A stretch of DNA of 64,000 nt from Paraburkholderia sediminicola (GTDB lineage Bacteria > Pseudomonadota > Gammaproteobacteria > Burkholderiales > Burkholderiaceae), in contig NZ_CADIKC010000001.1 in the NCBI RefSeq assembly GCF_902859805.1, positions 1,054,001 through 1,118,000 on the forward strand, written 5' to 3'. Within the stretch, counting starts at the first letter, position 1. Every line of letters starts with the position of its first letter. Positions 41,804-51,425 of the stretch are shown in pieces. Both the position numbers and the translations under genes were made by a program. The notes beneath the pieces are model-generated. The model had not been told where the DNA came from. It saw nothing but the letters and a program-made list of their open reading frames with translations, and ran no database searches.

Positions 41804-42727
41804 CTAACCAACACGCCCCAGATAACGGTCAACGCCAGACGCAGCGATGACATTCTTCCAGCGTAAGTGCACCAGTGTTGATGGATCGTTCAAGGGCACC
41901 ATATCGCCCTGGAAATCGCAAATGCTGGAAAATACGTCAGGACCCGTCACTTTGCATTGAATACCGAACGCCGCGGCGGCATTCAGATTGGAGGGTGAGT
42001 CATTGCAGATGATCCTTTTACCGAGCGCGGCATACTCCAGCAGCTTGGTTGGTGTCTGCACGTTGTACGGGCGCGTATAAGGTATGGTTGAGACAGCGAA
42101 TTCGCAGTTGCGCACAACCGCGAGCGCGTCGCGTTGGGACAACCGCCCTGTGAACAGGACACCTGGCGACTGGCGATAGGCGTCAGCAATCTCCTTCTCG
42201 ACCGGTCCAATCAGAACGAGAGAATCCGAGCCGCGCCTCGCCAGCAAGAAGTCCGAGAGAAATCCAACAAAGCCGCGTTCACGCGTTATTTCGCCGAGGT
42301 AGCAATAGGTGCCCGACGGTAGCGCCTCGTTCTGAGCCGTGTCAGTCGCGAAGATCCAGTCAGGCACGCCCATCGGCAGGAAAATGGTATCGACATCGTC
42401 CTGAAAGCCCATCAGGTCGCACATGGGTTCGTTCTGAAAAATCCTCAGATCCGGCCGCGGGTGGAATGCCTTCTTGATTCGATCCTTCAGGACACTGTTA
42501 CTTCCAATCGAAAGCGAACGGTAGTCATGAATCACATACCGGGCTGTCAGCTTTCTCGGATAGAAACCCATAATGCACCACAGCACATAAGCTTCAGGGT
42601 GCTTGATGTCCCGGTACTCGTCCAGCGTTCCGGATAACACTTCGCATCGACTCTCCCGGAAATATTCGGTGTAGGCGTCTATTTCTGGGTAGTTCGCCTT
42701 CCCGGGGTGAAGAATGAATATTTTCAT
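41804..42727 (-). CDS. Glycosyltransferase (GT-B type), exopolysaccharide locus
   Basis: The 307-residue product begins KIFILHPGKANYPEIDAYTE. The C-terminal Rossmann part has YCYLGEITRERGFVGFLSDF, LVLIGPVEKE, GVLFTGRLSQRDALAVVRNC and TPTKLLEYAALGKRIICNDS. The last segment holds the nucleotide-sugar Glu of GT4-like enzymes. It is a close relative of the next gene (42826-43770). Expected to add a sugar to the lipid-linked repeat unit on the cytoplasmic side. Donor and acceptor unknown. Confidence 0.78.
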   Translation of the reverse strand: MKIFILHPGKANYPEIDAYTEYFRESRCEVLSGTLDEYRDIKHPEAYVLWCIMGFYPRKLTARYVIHDYRSLSIGSNSVLKDRIKKAFHPRPDLRIFQNEPMCDLMGFQDDVDTIFLPMGVPDWIFATDTAQNEALPSGTYCYLGEITRERGFVGFLSDFLLARRGSDSLVLIGPVEKEIADAYRQSPGVLFTGRLSQRDALAVVRNCEFAVSTIPYTRPYNVQTPTKLLEYAALGKRIICNDSPSNLNAAAAFGIQCKVTGPDVFSSICDFQGDMVPLNDPSTLVHLRWKNVIAASGVDRYLGRVG

Positions 42728-42825
42728 TTCATTGCCGCCTTTCTGTTAGGCCTGCACCTATGTCCCGTCTCTCCGACGGGCAGCGCTGATACGACTTGTC
42801 TCGACATCGCATGACAATTCATCCT

Positions 42826-43770
42826 TCAGGAAGCGCCCAAATTGAGTCCTCTCGGTAAAAAAGACGCTACGTTCGATTGCTCGATCACTTTGTCCCACAT
42901 CAGATTTCTGAAATCCGAGCCACGATTCGACTTTGCACCGCGCATGGCGTCGTCGTCGATCTCATCGAAAATACTGGCCTTGGTGATAACGCTGTTGATG
43001 CCCATCTCCTCGCAACATTGAATATTCGAAGGGGAATCGTTGCACAGGATTTTCTTGCCCAATGCGGCGTACTCGAGGAGCTTGGTTGGCGTCTGATAGC
43101 AGTGCGGGCGGTGATAGGGGAAATAACATACGGCAACGTCGGACTCGGCCACCAGCTTCAGTGCTTCGATCTGAGGCAACGGGCCGGTAAAGACCAAGCC
43201 CTTCCGGTTTGAATACTTTTCATAAATGCGTGCGTCTGGCTTTCCGACCAGAAGAAGCGAGACGTCACGGTCGGCGAATTTCCGGAGGAAGGCGTCCAGC
43301 ACGTGATCGAATCCTCGCTCGAAGCTCATTTCTCCGATATAGCAAAAATCGGCCTTTTTCCCCGCCCGCCCGCCTTCCCCGTGGACGTCGAATATCCAGT
43401 TCGGAACACCCATTGGCAGGATGACATGCGGCACATCGGTGGCGAACCCCATGATTTCCTGCTGCCGCCGGTTCTGAAATATCCGCAGATCCGGCCGATA
43501 GTTAAAGTACCTTTTTGCGAAGTCCTTCATGGCCGGCCATCCGCCAACGGAGAGTGACCTGTAATCATGAATCACGAAATTTGATGCGAAACGGTTGGGG
43601 TAAAACCCCATAATTGCCCAGAGCAGGAAATCGCCCTTGTTGTCCAGCAACCGATATTCGCTCATCGTTCCCGCGATCACATCCACACCGCGGGCCTGAA
43701 AGTAGTTCTTATACGCAGTGACTTCCGGATAGTTGGCGTTACCGGGATACATGATGAAGATTTTATGCAT
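42826..43770 (-). CDS. Glycosyltransferase (GT-B type), paralogue of its neighbour
   Basis: The 314-residue product has the same frame: KIFIMYPGNANYPEVTAYKN, LWAIMGFYPNRFASNFVIHD, then FCYIGEMSFERGFDHVLDAF, GLVFTGPLPQIEALKLV and TPTKLLEYAALGKKILCNDS. It arose with the 41804 gene by duplication. The pair lies on the minus strand downstream of the deacetylase and probably adds two sugars of the repeat unit in sequence. Confidence 0.78.
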   Translation of the reverse strand: MHKIFIMYPGNANYPEVTAYKNYFQARGVDVIAGTMSEYRLLDNKGDFLLWAIMGFYPNRFASNFVIHDYRSLSVGGWPAMKDFAKRYFNYRPDLRIFQNRRQQEIMGFATDVPHVILPMGVPNWIFDVHGEGGRAGKKADFCYIGEMSFERGFDHVLDAFLRKFADRDVSLLLVGKPDARIYEKYSNRKGLVFTGPLPQIEALKLVAESDVAVCYFPYHRPHCYQTPTKLLEYAALGKKILCNDSPSNIQCCEEMGINSVITKASIFDEIDDDAMRGAKSNRGSDFRNLMWDKVIEQSNVASFLPRGLNLGAS

Positions 43771-43958
43771 GTCGCCTCTTTCGATCTAAAGAGATGCTGG
43801 GCAATGAGACCGTTATCCGGGTACTCCTTTACTCCGTTGGCCACGCCCACCTTCGCGGGAAACCAGCGTTATCGATGCGGCAGAGTGGCGAACCGGTCCG
43901 AGCGACTTTCCATCAGTGGGCCGCAATCAGAAGCACCCCACATGGACTGGTGCTGCGA

Positions 43959-44873
43959 TCATTGCGCCTGCTTCAATGACCCGGGTTTGTTGAAGAGACG
44001 CGCCCCAAGACGCCGGACGCGTCCCAACCGCAAATAGCGCGGCATGAGTGTCAGGCCCGTTAGCTGCACGGCAAACCATGGCACGGAGGAATCGTCCTCA
44101 ATGTCGAATGCCTTAAGCCGAAACGGGTCGCTTCGTTCGTCGTTCCAGCCGACATCCGTCGTGCGTCCTGTTTTGTATCCTGCGGCTTTCAGAATGGCGA
44201 CTTCGCGCGAACCGTAAATTCCGTACGGGTAGGCGAAATGCTCACACGGCCTGCCGATCAGCCGCTCAACCTCCGCCTTGGATCCGATCAATTCTTCGGC
44301 GCACTCTTCGTCCTCACAACACGTCAGCGTCGGATGAAAGCGCGTGTGAGACTGGAAGTCGACAAAGGGGCGCATCGCCTGAATCTGTTCGCTGCTAAGC
44401 CCGCTCACTTTCGCTTCGCCGTTCAATTGATCCTGATAAAAACCTTTCGCGTTCAATTCAGCCAGGCGCTCACCATTTCTCATACGGATAAGCCGCTTCA
44501 CGCCCGCGTCCTTGGCAATCGGATGTAGCCACCAGTGCGTACGTTCGTGCGCCACGATGCTGCTGCAAATATAGATAGTTGGATGCACGCCATGTTTGAT
44601 GAATACCGGAAGCAACTCTGCATTGCCTGCATGTCCATCATCGAATGTAATCGCAGCACGTGGGCGACCATTTCCAGGCGCACTAATCTGTGACAAGGGA
44701 ATGAAATCGACTTTGTCTTTAAGGTATTGAAGATGAGCGTCGAGCGTAGCGGGCGTAGGATCGTGATACAGCAATATCGCGGCTCGATCACGCCAAAACA
44801 TCGCCCGAATTGCCATCGCCACACCGGTGAAGAGCAAAACACGCGTGAGTAGTTCACGCATCAGAGATTTCAT
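43959..44873 (-). CDS. Polysaccharide deacetylase (carbohydrate esterase 4)
   Basis: The 304-residue product has an N-terminal hydrophobic anchor (RVLLFTGVAMAIRAMFW) and a NodB-type domain. Motif 1 is ITFDDGHAGN with the catalytic and metal Asp pair; the metal His pair appears as FQSHTRFHPTL. The segment EHFAYPYGIYGSREVAILKA completes the family pattern. It would remove N- or O-acetyl groups from the polymer, or a sugar precursor, at the membrane. It is the first gene of the minus-strand half of the locus. Confidence 0.85.
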   Translation of the reverse strand: MKSLMRELLTRVLLFTGVAMAIRAMFWRDRAAILLYHDPTPATLDAHLQYLKDKVDFIPLSQISAPGNGRPRAAITFDDGHAGNAELLPVFIKHGVHPTIYICSSIVAHERTHWWLHPIAKDAGVKRLIRMRNGERLAELNAKGFYQDQLNGEAKVSGLSSEQIQAMRPFVDFQSHTRFHPTLTCCEDEECAEELIGSKAEVERLIGRPCEHFAYPYGIYGSREVAILKAAGYKTGRTTDVGWNDERSDPFRLKAFDIEDDSSVPWFAVQLTGLTLMPRYLRLGRVRRLGARLFNKPGSLKQAQ

Positions 44874-45437
44874 GTGTATGCCTCTTTTCCAAGCGTCTCA
44901 TTCGATTGTGCCGTTGTCGGAAAAGACGCGAATGTGCGTTAGCGAACAGAGACGGGACCAGGCTCTATTTAGACCACACTATCTGTTGGATACCTAATTT
45001 AATTTTTTGCTCGACGATAAATCTATGCTACGGTAATCAGGGTTCCAGTGGTGTTCTCGCAAACACTCTGCAAAGCGAATCGCGCAATCATCCTAAGTAA
45101 CTTGCAATAGTTTCTTGACTGATGAATCTGAATGGGAAGTTCCTGCGTAAGTAGTTGCGGACACACTCTTATTTCAGTTTTCTGCATAGGCGGAAATAGA
45201 AAGAGAGCTTGTCCGATATACGCTTCCCTTTAGTTCTGGTACGCCATTTTTTGCATTGAGTATCCGCCAAACCCGGCCAAAGTTCTGCAATCCGGAATTC
45301 AGCGTGTTTCGACGCGCCGATTTGGACAGACGGTGTTCATCAAGACTGAACGCCTTCCCCTCTCTTCAGAAGACACACGTTCGACACAATCTGCGCGCCG
45401 CGTCCCAATATTTCGTATACCGAATCATGGAGTTTCG
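44874..45437. other. Divergent control region of the exopolysaccharide locus
   Basis: The 564 bases are noticeably AT-richer than the flanks, with AATTTAATTTTTTGC near 44996-45010 and T-runs near 45250. There is no convincing gene. It must hold promoters for the deacetylase and tyrosine-kinase transcripts. I could not identify a confident operator. A TGGTACG match to a -24 element near 45238 lacks the right spacing to a GC. Confidence 0.5.
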
Positions 45438-47693
45438 ATGAATCAGAGCGCTCCTCTCGCGAAAGTTGCTGTGCAGCGAAATGACGATGTCAGCCTTTCC
45501 CGCTATATCGACGTATTGATAGCGAACCGTTGGCTGGTGGGGGCCATCGCCGCAAGCGTGCTCGCACTCGGCGCAGCCTACGCGTTTATCGCGCCCCCTG
45601 TGTACCAGGCCGACATCCTCGTACAGGTTGAAGACGCTGTTCCAACCTCGAATCCGAAGAGCCCGCTAGGCGACGTCTCCAGCATGTTCGACGTGAAGAC
45701 GGAACCCACGGCGGAAATGGAAATCCTCCAGTCACGCATGGTGGTCGGAAAAGCCGTCGACAACCTCGGACTGGACTTGAGCGCCAATCCAAAGCGCTTT
45801 CCCCTGATCGGAGAATGGTTGGGCAGACAGGCCAAAAGCCTTTCCGATCCTGGACTATTTGGGTTGGGTGGCTACGCGTGGGGTAATGAGCAGATCAAGG
45901 TTTCGAGCTTCAGCGTCCCTGAGGAACTGGAAGGTGAAAAGTTTACGCTGACCCTGTTGGGCGAGGGCCGCTATCAGCTCGAACAGTCTGACCTTGCCAG
46001 CCCGATCGAAGGTCACGTTGGCGACACGCTAACTTCAAAGCAGGCCGACGGCACGATCACGCTGCGAGTCGATGCCGTGGAGGCAAAACCAGGCACCGAG
46101 TTCGTGCTCGTAAAGGAATCGCGGCAGAAGACGCTGGAGAACTTGCAAAACAAACTCAGCATTGCCCAAAAGGGGAAAGATAGCGGCGTAATCGGCGCCT
46201 CGCTAACGGGTACAGATCGGCTGTTGACCGCCGCCATACTGAATCAGATCGGCGCCGAGTATGTCGACCAGAACCTCAAACGCAAAGCCGCTGAGGCCGA
46301 AAAGTCTCTCGCATTTCTGAGCGACTTGCTGCCGCAACTCAAAGGCGATCTCGAGCGCGCGGAACAGCGCTACAACGCGATGCGAAACAAGCGCGGCATG
46401 TTCAATCTCAGCGAACAGGGCAAGGCCTACCTCGACGAAAGCGTCGCGCTGCAACGTAGCTTGCTCGAACTGAAGCAGAAGCGGGCGGAGCTGGTTCAGC
46501 TCTATACCCCGGAGCATCCGAATGTCGAGGCGGTCGACGGGCAAATTGCCTTGATGACAAGCAAGATCGACAGCCTCTCCCAGCAAGTGAAGGCACTTCC
46601 GGATCTGGAGCAAACTGCTCTACGCCTGACCCGTGACGTGAATGTCGACAACGATCTGTATGTCGGCATGCTCAATAACATGCAGCAACTTAAGCTGGTG
46701 CGGGCCGGCAAAGTAGGAACGGTGCGGCTGATCGATAGCGCGCTTGTGCCGAAGGATCCCGTCAAGCCGAACAAGCTGCTGGTGCTGATCTATGCCGCGG
46801 CGGCTGGGTTGATTCTGGGCGCCGGGGCAGCATTCGCTCGCACAGCGCTCTACAGAGGCGTGACCGATCCGCACGAAATCGAGGAACAAACGGGACTCAA
46901 CGTCTACGCGACGGTGCCACTGTCACTCGCAAAAGTGACGCGGATAGGAAAGGGAGCGAGTCGACTCTCGCAAGACCCGTTTCTATTGGCAAGCCAGTTC
47001 CCTCGCGATCCCTCCATTGAGAGCCTCCGCGGACTCAGAACAGCGCTGCACTTCGCGATGCTGGAAGCCGGCGACAATCGCGTATTGTTGACCGGACCCA
47101 CAGACCAGGTCGGCAAGTCCTTTCTTTCGGCCAATCTTGCGGCCGTCATGTCGACAGCCGGAAAGCGCGTGCTCCTGATCGACGCCGATTTTCGCAAGGG
47201 TCATCTCGATCAGTATTTCGGCGTGAGCTCGCAACCCGGTCTGGCCGACTATCTTGCGTCCGATGCGACGCTTGACGATATCGTTAGACACGACGTGGTG
47301 CCGGGCCTCGACTTCGTTCCGCGCGGAACGACTCCATCCAACCCGGCCGAACTTTTACTCGGCGAACGCATGGAGCATTTCCTCTCGATAGGTCACGAGT
47401 ACGACATCGTGCTGATCGATACGCCACCCGTGCTTGCCGTTTCCGACGCGACCGCACTGGCCCATTGCTGCGGCACCGTGCTTCTGGTCACTCGCTTCGA
47501 AGCGACCTCCATTGACGAAGTGATGGAGGCCACCAAGCAACTGAAGCAGGCGAACGCCCAGGTAAAAGGCGTCATTTTCAACGGGTTCAACGCGAGCACG
47601 TATCGCTACAGCCTGGGCTCGCGTGCGGGTCTGAATCGGAACGCCTCCTATCTCTATGCGTTGCCCGCGGGTGACGAGTCCCATAAGACCTGA
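45438..47693 (+). CDS. Exopolysaccharide co-polymerase/tyrosine autokinase (Wzc type)
   Basis: The 751-residue product has a Wzz domain between two membrane helices (about 31-51 and 447-468; the periplasmic part includes ADILVQVEDAVP). A cytoplasmic BY-kinase domain follows, with Walker A LLTGPTDQVGKS (about 550-561), Walker A' VLLIDADFRKG and Walker B YDIVLIDTPPVLAV. The C-terminal tail carries a loose tyrosine cluster (YRYS, YLYA). It sets chain length and links synthesis to export. GGAG precedes the ATG at 45438. Neither the cognate phosphatase Wzb nor outer-membrane Wza is encoded nearby. Confidence 0.92.
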   Translation: MNQSAPLAKVAVQRNDDVSLSRYIDVLIANRWLVGAIAASVLALGAAYAFIAPPVYQADILVQVEDAVPTSNPKSPLGDVSSMFDVKTEPTAEMEILQSRMVVGKAVDNLGLDLSANPKRFPLIGEWLGRQAKSLSDPGLFGLGGYAWGNEQIKVSSFSVPEELEGEKFTLTLLGEGRYQLEQSDLASPIEGHVGDTLTSKQADGTITLRVDAVEAKPGTEFVLVKESRQKTLENLQNKLSIAQKGKDSGVIGASLTGTDRLLTAAILNQIGAEYVDQNLKRKAAEAEKSLAFLSDLLPQLKGDLERAEQRYNAMRNKRGMFNLSEQGKAYLDESVALQRSLLELKQKRAELVQLYTPEHPNVEAVDGQIALMTSKIDSLSQQVKALPDLEQTALRLTRDVNVDNDLYVGMLNNMQQLKLVRAGKVGTVRLIDSALVPKDPVKPNKLLVLIYAAAAGLILGAGAAFARTALYRGVTDPHEIEEQTGLNVYATVPLSLAKVTRIGKGASRLSQDPFLLASQFPRDPSIESLRGLRTALHFAMLEAGDNRVLLTGPTDQVGKSFLSANLAAVMSTAGKRVLLIDADFRKGHLDQYFGVSSQPGLADYLASDATLDDIVRHDVVPGLDFVPRGTTPSNPAELLLGERMEHFLSIGHEYDIVLIDTPPVLAVSDATALAHCCGTVLLVTRFEATSIDEVMEATKQLKQANAQVKGVIFNGFNASTYRYSLGSRAGLNRNASYLYALPAGDESHKT

Positions 47694-47768
47694 CGTGAAA
47701 CCGAAACGAGGCACCGTCACCGTAAAAATCGCTGAACATTCCAACCGGCCTCCGGCGCAAAGACAATT

Positions 47769-49028
47769 GTGAATATCAAGCACTCGTTCGTCAGTGTCGT
47801 TGGTGTTGTACTAAGCCAGGCACTGAATTTTGTTTCAATACTATTAATTGGGAAGTACTGCGGTCCGACGGATCTAGGCTACTTCAGCCAGCTCACTGCC
47901 AGCGGGCTCTTTATCGGATCGGTGATCGGCTTGCGCCTGGAGGTTGCATGCATGGCATCGGAGAAGGCGCTTGCCGTCCGCGCGATGGTCAGCTCCGGCG
48001 TCATCGCTTTTGCAATCGGACTCGTGCTTGTCGTGGGCGCGCTCCTCGGCGGCCGGCAAGAATACGCTCCGGCGATCGCACTTGCGCTGGGCGTCTTTCT
48101 GCAGCAAGCCTTGTGCGCGGCGCTCACCAGCGAAAGAAAGTATACAAAGATCGCAACCATCCGATTCTTTCCAAACGCGGCTTTTGCGGTCTATTTTGTC
48201 TGCCTGATGGCATTCTCAAAGAAGGAGTGTACGGGCACCAACGTATTTAACATTTACAGCTGGATCTTCCTGACTTCGACGTTGGTGCCCGCCGCCATCT
48301 ACATTTTCCGCGCACGGGGGCTGATCCCGGCCAGGTTCTTGAGTCTTTCCGCGATCCAGATACAGTACGCAAAATTTGGCTTGCCCACGACCACCCTGAA
48401 TTCGTTCGTGATCTATGCGTCGGCGATCGTCATGCCGCTCATCTTCGATCACCGTGACGCCGGAATTTTTGCTTTGGCTTATCGCGTGGGCTATTTCCCA
48501 GCCTCCCTGTTATCGCAAAGCCTTGGAGCGGTGTTCCGCCGGGATCTGATTGACTTTTTTGACGGGAAAGGAAGGCGCGGGGAGCAGAATCCGTCGAAGA
48601 CATTTTTTGTCACGCTGACGTTCATCAGCGTCGCGCTTGTTGCGGCGTGCTATGCAGGGTTGAGTTTGATCATTACGCTGAAGATGGGGGACGAATGGAA
48701 ACCTTCGATGTCCGTGTACTTCATTCTGGTTCCGTACTTCCTCGCAATGGCAATCTACGGCTCCATGGCGCAGATCTTTATCGTGCTGAATCAGCAGAAA
48801 ATTGACCTGATCATCCAAACCACGAACGCGGCCCTGATCTTTCTGGTGTTCGCCACCGCCCATTTTCTGAAGGTCGGTTTCATGGAGACAGTGTCGCTTC
48901 TCAGCATCTCGGGAGCAATTGTTGCCAGCATCGGTACCTATCAGGCGATCAGGATAGGAAAAGGACCGGAAGAAAAACGCATCCTGACCGCCGGCCCGAA
49001 TGAAGGAGCCAGCGATGTCAGAGCCTGA
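47769..49028 (+). CDS. Polysaccharide flippase (Wzx-like)
   Basis: The 419-residue product is a polytopic membrane protein of about 12 helices. It begins SVVGVVLSQALNFVSILLIG, then KYCGPTDLGYFSQLTASGLF, typical of oligosaccharide flippases of the MOP superfamily. The segment GIFALAYRVGYFPASLLSQS in the middle is another family feature. It starts with GTG at 47769, 75 bases after the kinase stop. It should flip the undecaprenyl-linked repeat unit to the periplasm. Base composition is somewhat lower in GC than the flanks, common for Wzx/Wzy genes. Confidence 0.85.
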   Translation: MNIKHSFVSVVGVVLSQALNFVSILLIGKYCGPTDLGYFSQLTASGLFIGSVIGLRLEVACMASEKALAVRAMVSSGVIAFAIGLVLVVGALLGGRQEYAPAIALALGVFLQQALCAALTSERKYTKIATIRFFPNAAFAVYFVCLMAFSKKECTGTNVFNIYSWIFLTSTLVPAAIYIFRARGLIPARFLSLSAIQIQYAKFGLPTTTLNSFVIYASAIVMPLIFDHRDAGIFALAYRVGYFPASLLSQSLGAVFRRDLIDFFDGKGRRGEQNPSKTFFVTLTFISVALVAACYAGLSLIITLKMGDEWKPSMSVYFILVPYFLAMAIYGSMAQIFIVLNQQKIDLIIQTTNAALIFLVFATAHFLKVGFMETVSLLSISGAIVASIGTYQAIRIGKGPEEKRILTAGPNEGASDVRA

Positions 49029-49112
49029 AGCATTGCCGGCCGGCAACCGGCATTCCTCCGCAAGCCGACGCACAACCGGAAGGAGCGCGGTACAGCCGTT
49101 CGAGGAGCAAAA

Positions 49113-50207
49113 ATGCGCATTGTGAAAATACCTGGCCTGATCGGCACCAATGCGAGCGCCGGCGTTTCAGCCGCAGTCTGGTTCGTCGTGTTTGTCGCGC
49201 TCTACGCAGTCTCGGCGACACATGAGACATCTCTGCCGGCGCGCTTCCTGTTCGACGAAGTGGTGATATTCGACCGCATGAAAACCGTCGCTGGTTTTCG
49301 TGCCTTTGGAGACTCTTTCGACAATCTCGCGTGGGTATTCAATTTTTTTGGACTTGGAAATTTTTCCATATCGCTGATCGGTTTCCTCACGTCGACATTG
49401 GGTCTGTTCTTTGCAATCTGGCGATCCAACGTGAGTTCATTGAAGCCCCTTGAGTTCTTCCTGGTAGTCTTCTGGCTCATCAACCAGACTGTCTACATCG
49501 GCGTCCCTTCGAAAGAGTTGATCATCTCGCTGCTGGTGTTGTTTGTCTTTATTTTCAGCACTTCGCGAGCCGTGATCCTTGCGTTCATATTTTCTGCGGT
49601 ACTGGTCGCCATTTTCTTCAGGTCTTACTGGGGCATCACGCTGGTCGCAACCACAATCCTGTACCTCGGACCCAATGGCTTGAGGAAACCAGCGTCTCTG
49701 GTTTTTTTCGCACTCAGTTTATTTGTCGTCGTGGCCTTTCTGTTCGCAAAGGTCTACGGCGAGTCGCTGGATTTTGCAAGGCTGAATGCCAATGAGTGGA
49801 GAGATCCGAACGAGGTAGGTTCGATCATTGTCCAGTTCATTCCCGGTGACGGCATCTTCGTTGGCGTTGCGAACGTTGCGATAACGCTGGCAACCTTTAT
49901 TCTGCCGCTTCGGTTGATTCTATCGGGTGCGCTCATGCAGACGATCGGCGGCATCGGCGTTTTTTTTACTTTTTCCCTCCTTCTGCTCCGATACCGCGTG
50001 GCCTCAACCCTATTTCCTGTAGGTAGATTTGAGAAGCTATGCTTCTGCTTTCTTGTCTGTTTCATCTCGACCCAAGCCATTTTTGAACCTGACTATGGAT
50101 CGTTTCTTAGACACCTTTCGCCGGTGTCGCCGATGATCATGTATCTGGTTCTCCGGCTGAAATCACTTCGCGAGCAGGGAGAGGAGCCCGTTTTAGCAGT
50201 CCCCTGA
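49113..50207 (+). CDS. Wzy-like polysaccharide polymerase candidate
   Basis: The 364-residue product is strongly hydrophobic with about 9-10 membrane helices and a large periplasmic loop (about 210-240, LNANEWRDPNEVGSIIVQF). There is no sequence signature beyond topology. Position after the flippase and inside the exopolysaccharide locus makes it the only Wzy candidate. GAGGAG precedes the ATG. It would join repeat units in the periplasm. An unrelated membrane protein cannot be excluded. Confidence 0.65.
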   Translation: MRIVKIPGLIGTNASAGVSAAVWFVVFVALYAVSATHETSLPARFLFDEVVIFDRMKTVAGFRAFGDSFDNLAWVFNFFGLGNFSISLIGFLTSTLGLFFAIWRSNVSSLKPLEFFLVVFWLINQTVYIGVPSKELIISLLVLFVFIFSTSRAVILAFIFSAVLVAIFFRSYWGITLVATTILYLGPNGLRKPASLVFFALSLFVVVAFLFAKVYGESLDFARLNANEWRDPNEVGSIIVQFIPGDGIFVGVANVAITLATFILPLRLILSGALMQTIGGIGVFFTFSLLLLRYRVASTLFPVGRFEKLCFCFLVCFISTQAIFEPDYGSFLRHLSPVSPMIMYLVLRLKSLREQGEEPVLAVP

Positions 50208-50220
50208 ATTTCCGTTGCGT

Positions 50221-51327
50221 TCAAGCCGGCACCCGCTGACGGATACCTTTTAATTTCGCCGCATAGAGCAACGCCACATTGTTGAAGAAGCGGTCCTCGC
50301 TAAACCGGTCGCGCGCTTCCTCGCGAGCCTGGCGCGTTAGTGCGTTTCGGAAGACGTCGTCGTCCATGATTCTTTTGAGGAGCATTCTGGCTTCCAGAGC
50401 GGAATGATAGATCGCGCCGGTCGAACCATGACGAACGGTATCGATGTTTCCAGGGCAGTCGGAGGCCACCACCGGTGTGCCGAGCGTCATGGCCTCGATG
50501 ACGGAAATCGGCATGCCCTCCCAGGAGGCCGTCGACAGAAAGATATCCGCCTGTGCAACAGCATCAATAACTTCCGTTCGCGCTAGCCATCCCGTTACTC
50601 GCACACCCGCTTCCTCCAGCATTCTTTTAAGATCGGGATCGCCGTCGCCGATCCATACGAACTCAGTGCCGTCCTGGTTAAACGAGCTAGCAATCTCCGC
50701 AAACAGCCGGGGATTTTTTTGCACACGAATGCCGCCTACCGTCACAATTCGTTGCATCGTCTTCGAATGCGATCTGTCCGAATTCCAATCGCGACGCGCT
50801 GTCACAGTTCGATCCACCGCGTTTTCGATTAGCACCGCAGGCCGTCCGAGGTAGCGCTGGATTGCCGCGCACTCGCTCTCCGAGCAACCCACATAGGTGC
50901 AACTCTTCACGCACGCCAACAGTTCCAGCGCAGCGAAGCAATATCGTTTCATACGGCCGACGTCCCGTCGAATGAAGGAAATGCAATGAGGGCTATATAG
51001 AAACGCAGTTGAAGGCAGGCAGAACAACGTAGATAGCCGGCCCAGAAATCCTGCGAACGACGAGTGCAGATGAACAATGTCGGGCCGCAACTCGATAAGC
51101 TTTCGGCGCAAGCCCAGCAGTGTGCTCGCCAACGAAGGCCCTTTCATCTGTAGATTCAGTAAGACGACGTCTGGGTGAAACAGGGCATGCAGGTTCTGTG
51201 GCGTTTCATCTCTTGCGGAATAAATCACCTGGACTTCGTGACCTTCCGCAGCCAGACGATTGGCGATCGTGCATACCACCGCAAGCGTTCCTGTGGCAGT
51301 CGATTCGATTACGTGGACTACTCTCAT
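50221..51327 (-). CDS. Glycosyltransferase family 4 protein
   Basis: The 368-residue product has an N-terminal domain starting RVVHVIESTATGTLAVVCTI and containing DIVHLHSSFAGFLGRLSTLF. The GT4 C-terminal domain has VGGIRVQKNPRLFAEIASSF, FVWIGDGDPDLKRMLEEAG and FLSTASWEGMPISVIEAMTL. The E(x7)E motif region is intact. It converges with the polymerase candidate (14 bases between stops). Expected to act on the lipid-linked intermediate after the initiating transferase encoded upstream. Confidence 0.88.
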   Translation of the reverse strand: MRVVHVIESTATGTLAVVCTIANRLAAEGHEVQVIYSARDETPQNLHALFHPDVVLLNLQMKGPSLASTLLGLRRKLIELRPDIVHLHSSFAGFLGRLSTLFCLPSTAFLYSPHCISFIRRDVGRMKRYCFAALELLACVKSCTYVGCSESECAAIQRYLGRPAVLIENAVDRTVTARRDWNSDRSHSKTMQRIVTVGGIRVQKNPRLFAEIASSFNQDGTEFVWIGDGDPDLKRMLEEAGVRVTGWLARTEVIDAVAQADIFLSTASWEGMPISVIEAMTLGTPVVASDCPGNIDTVRHGSTGAIYHSALEARMLLKRIMDDDVFRNALTRQAREEARDRFSEDRFFNNVALLYAAKLKGIRQRVPA

Positions 51328-51425
51328 GATTTATTCTGTCTGAAAAAGGAGTGCGCTACATGGCGACCATGTCAAATTCAATGGAGGAGATCTGCAACCG
51401 AAGACATGGATTGAATGCGGACGGC

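Noticed and set aside
45238..45260. TGGTACG...TTTGC as a sigma54 promoter of the exopolysaccharide genes
   Set aside because: The GG-GC distance is thirteen bases, not ten.
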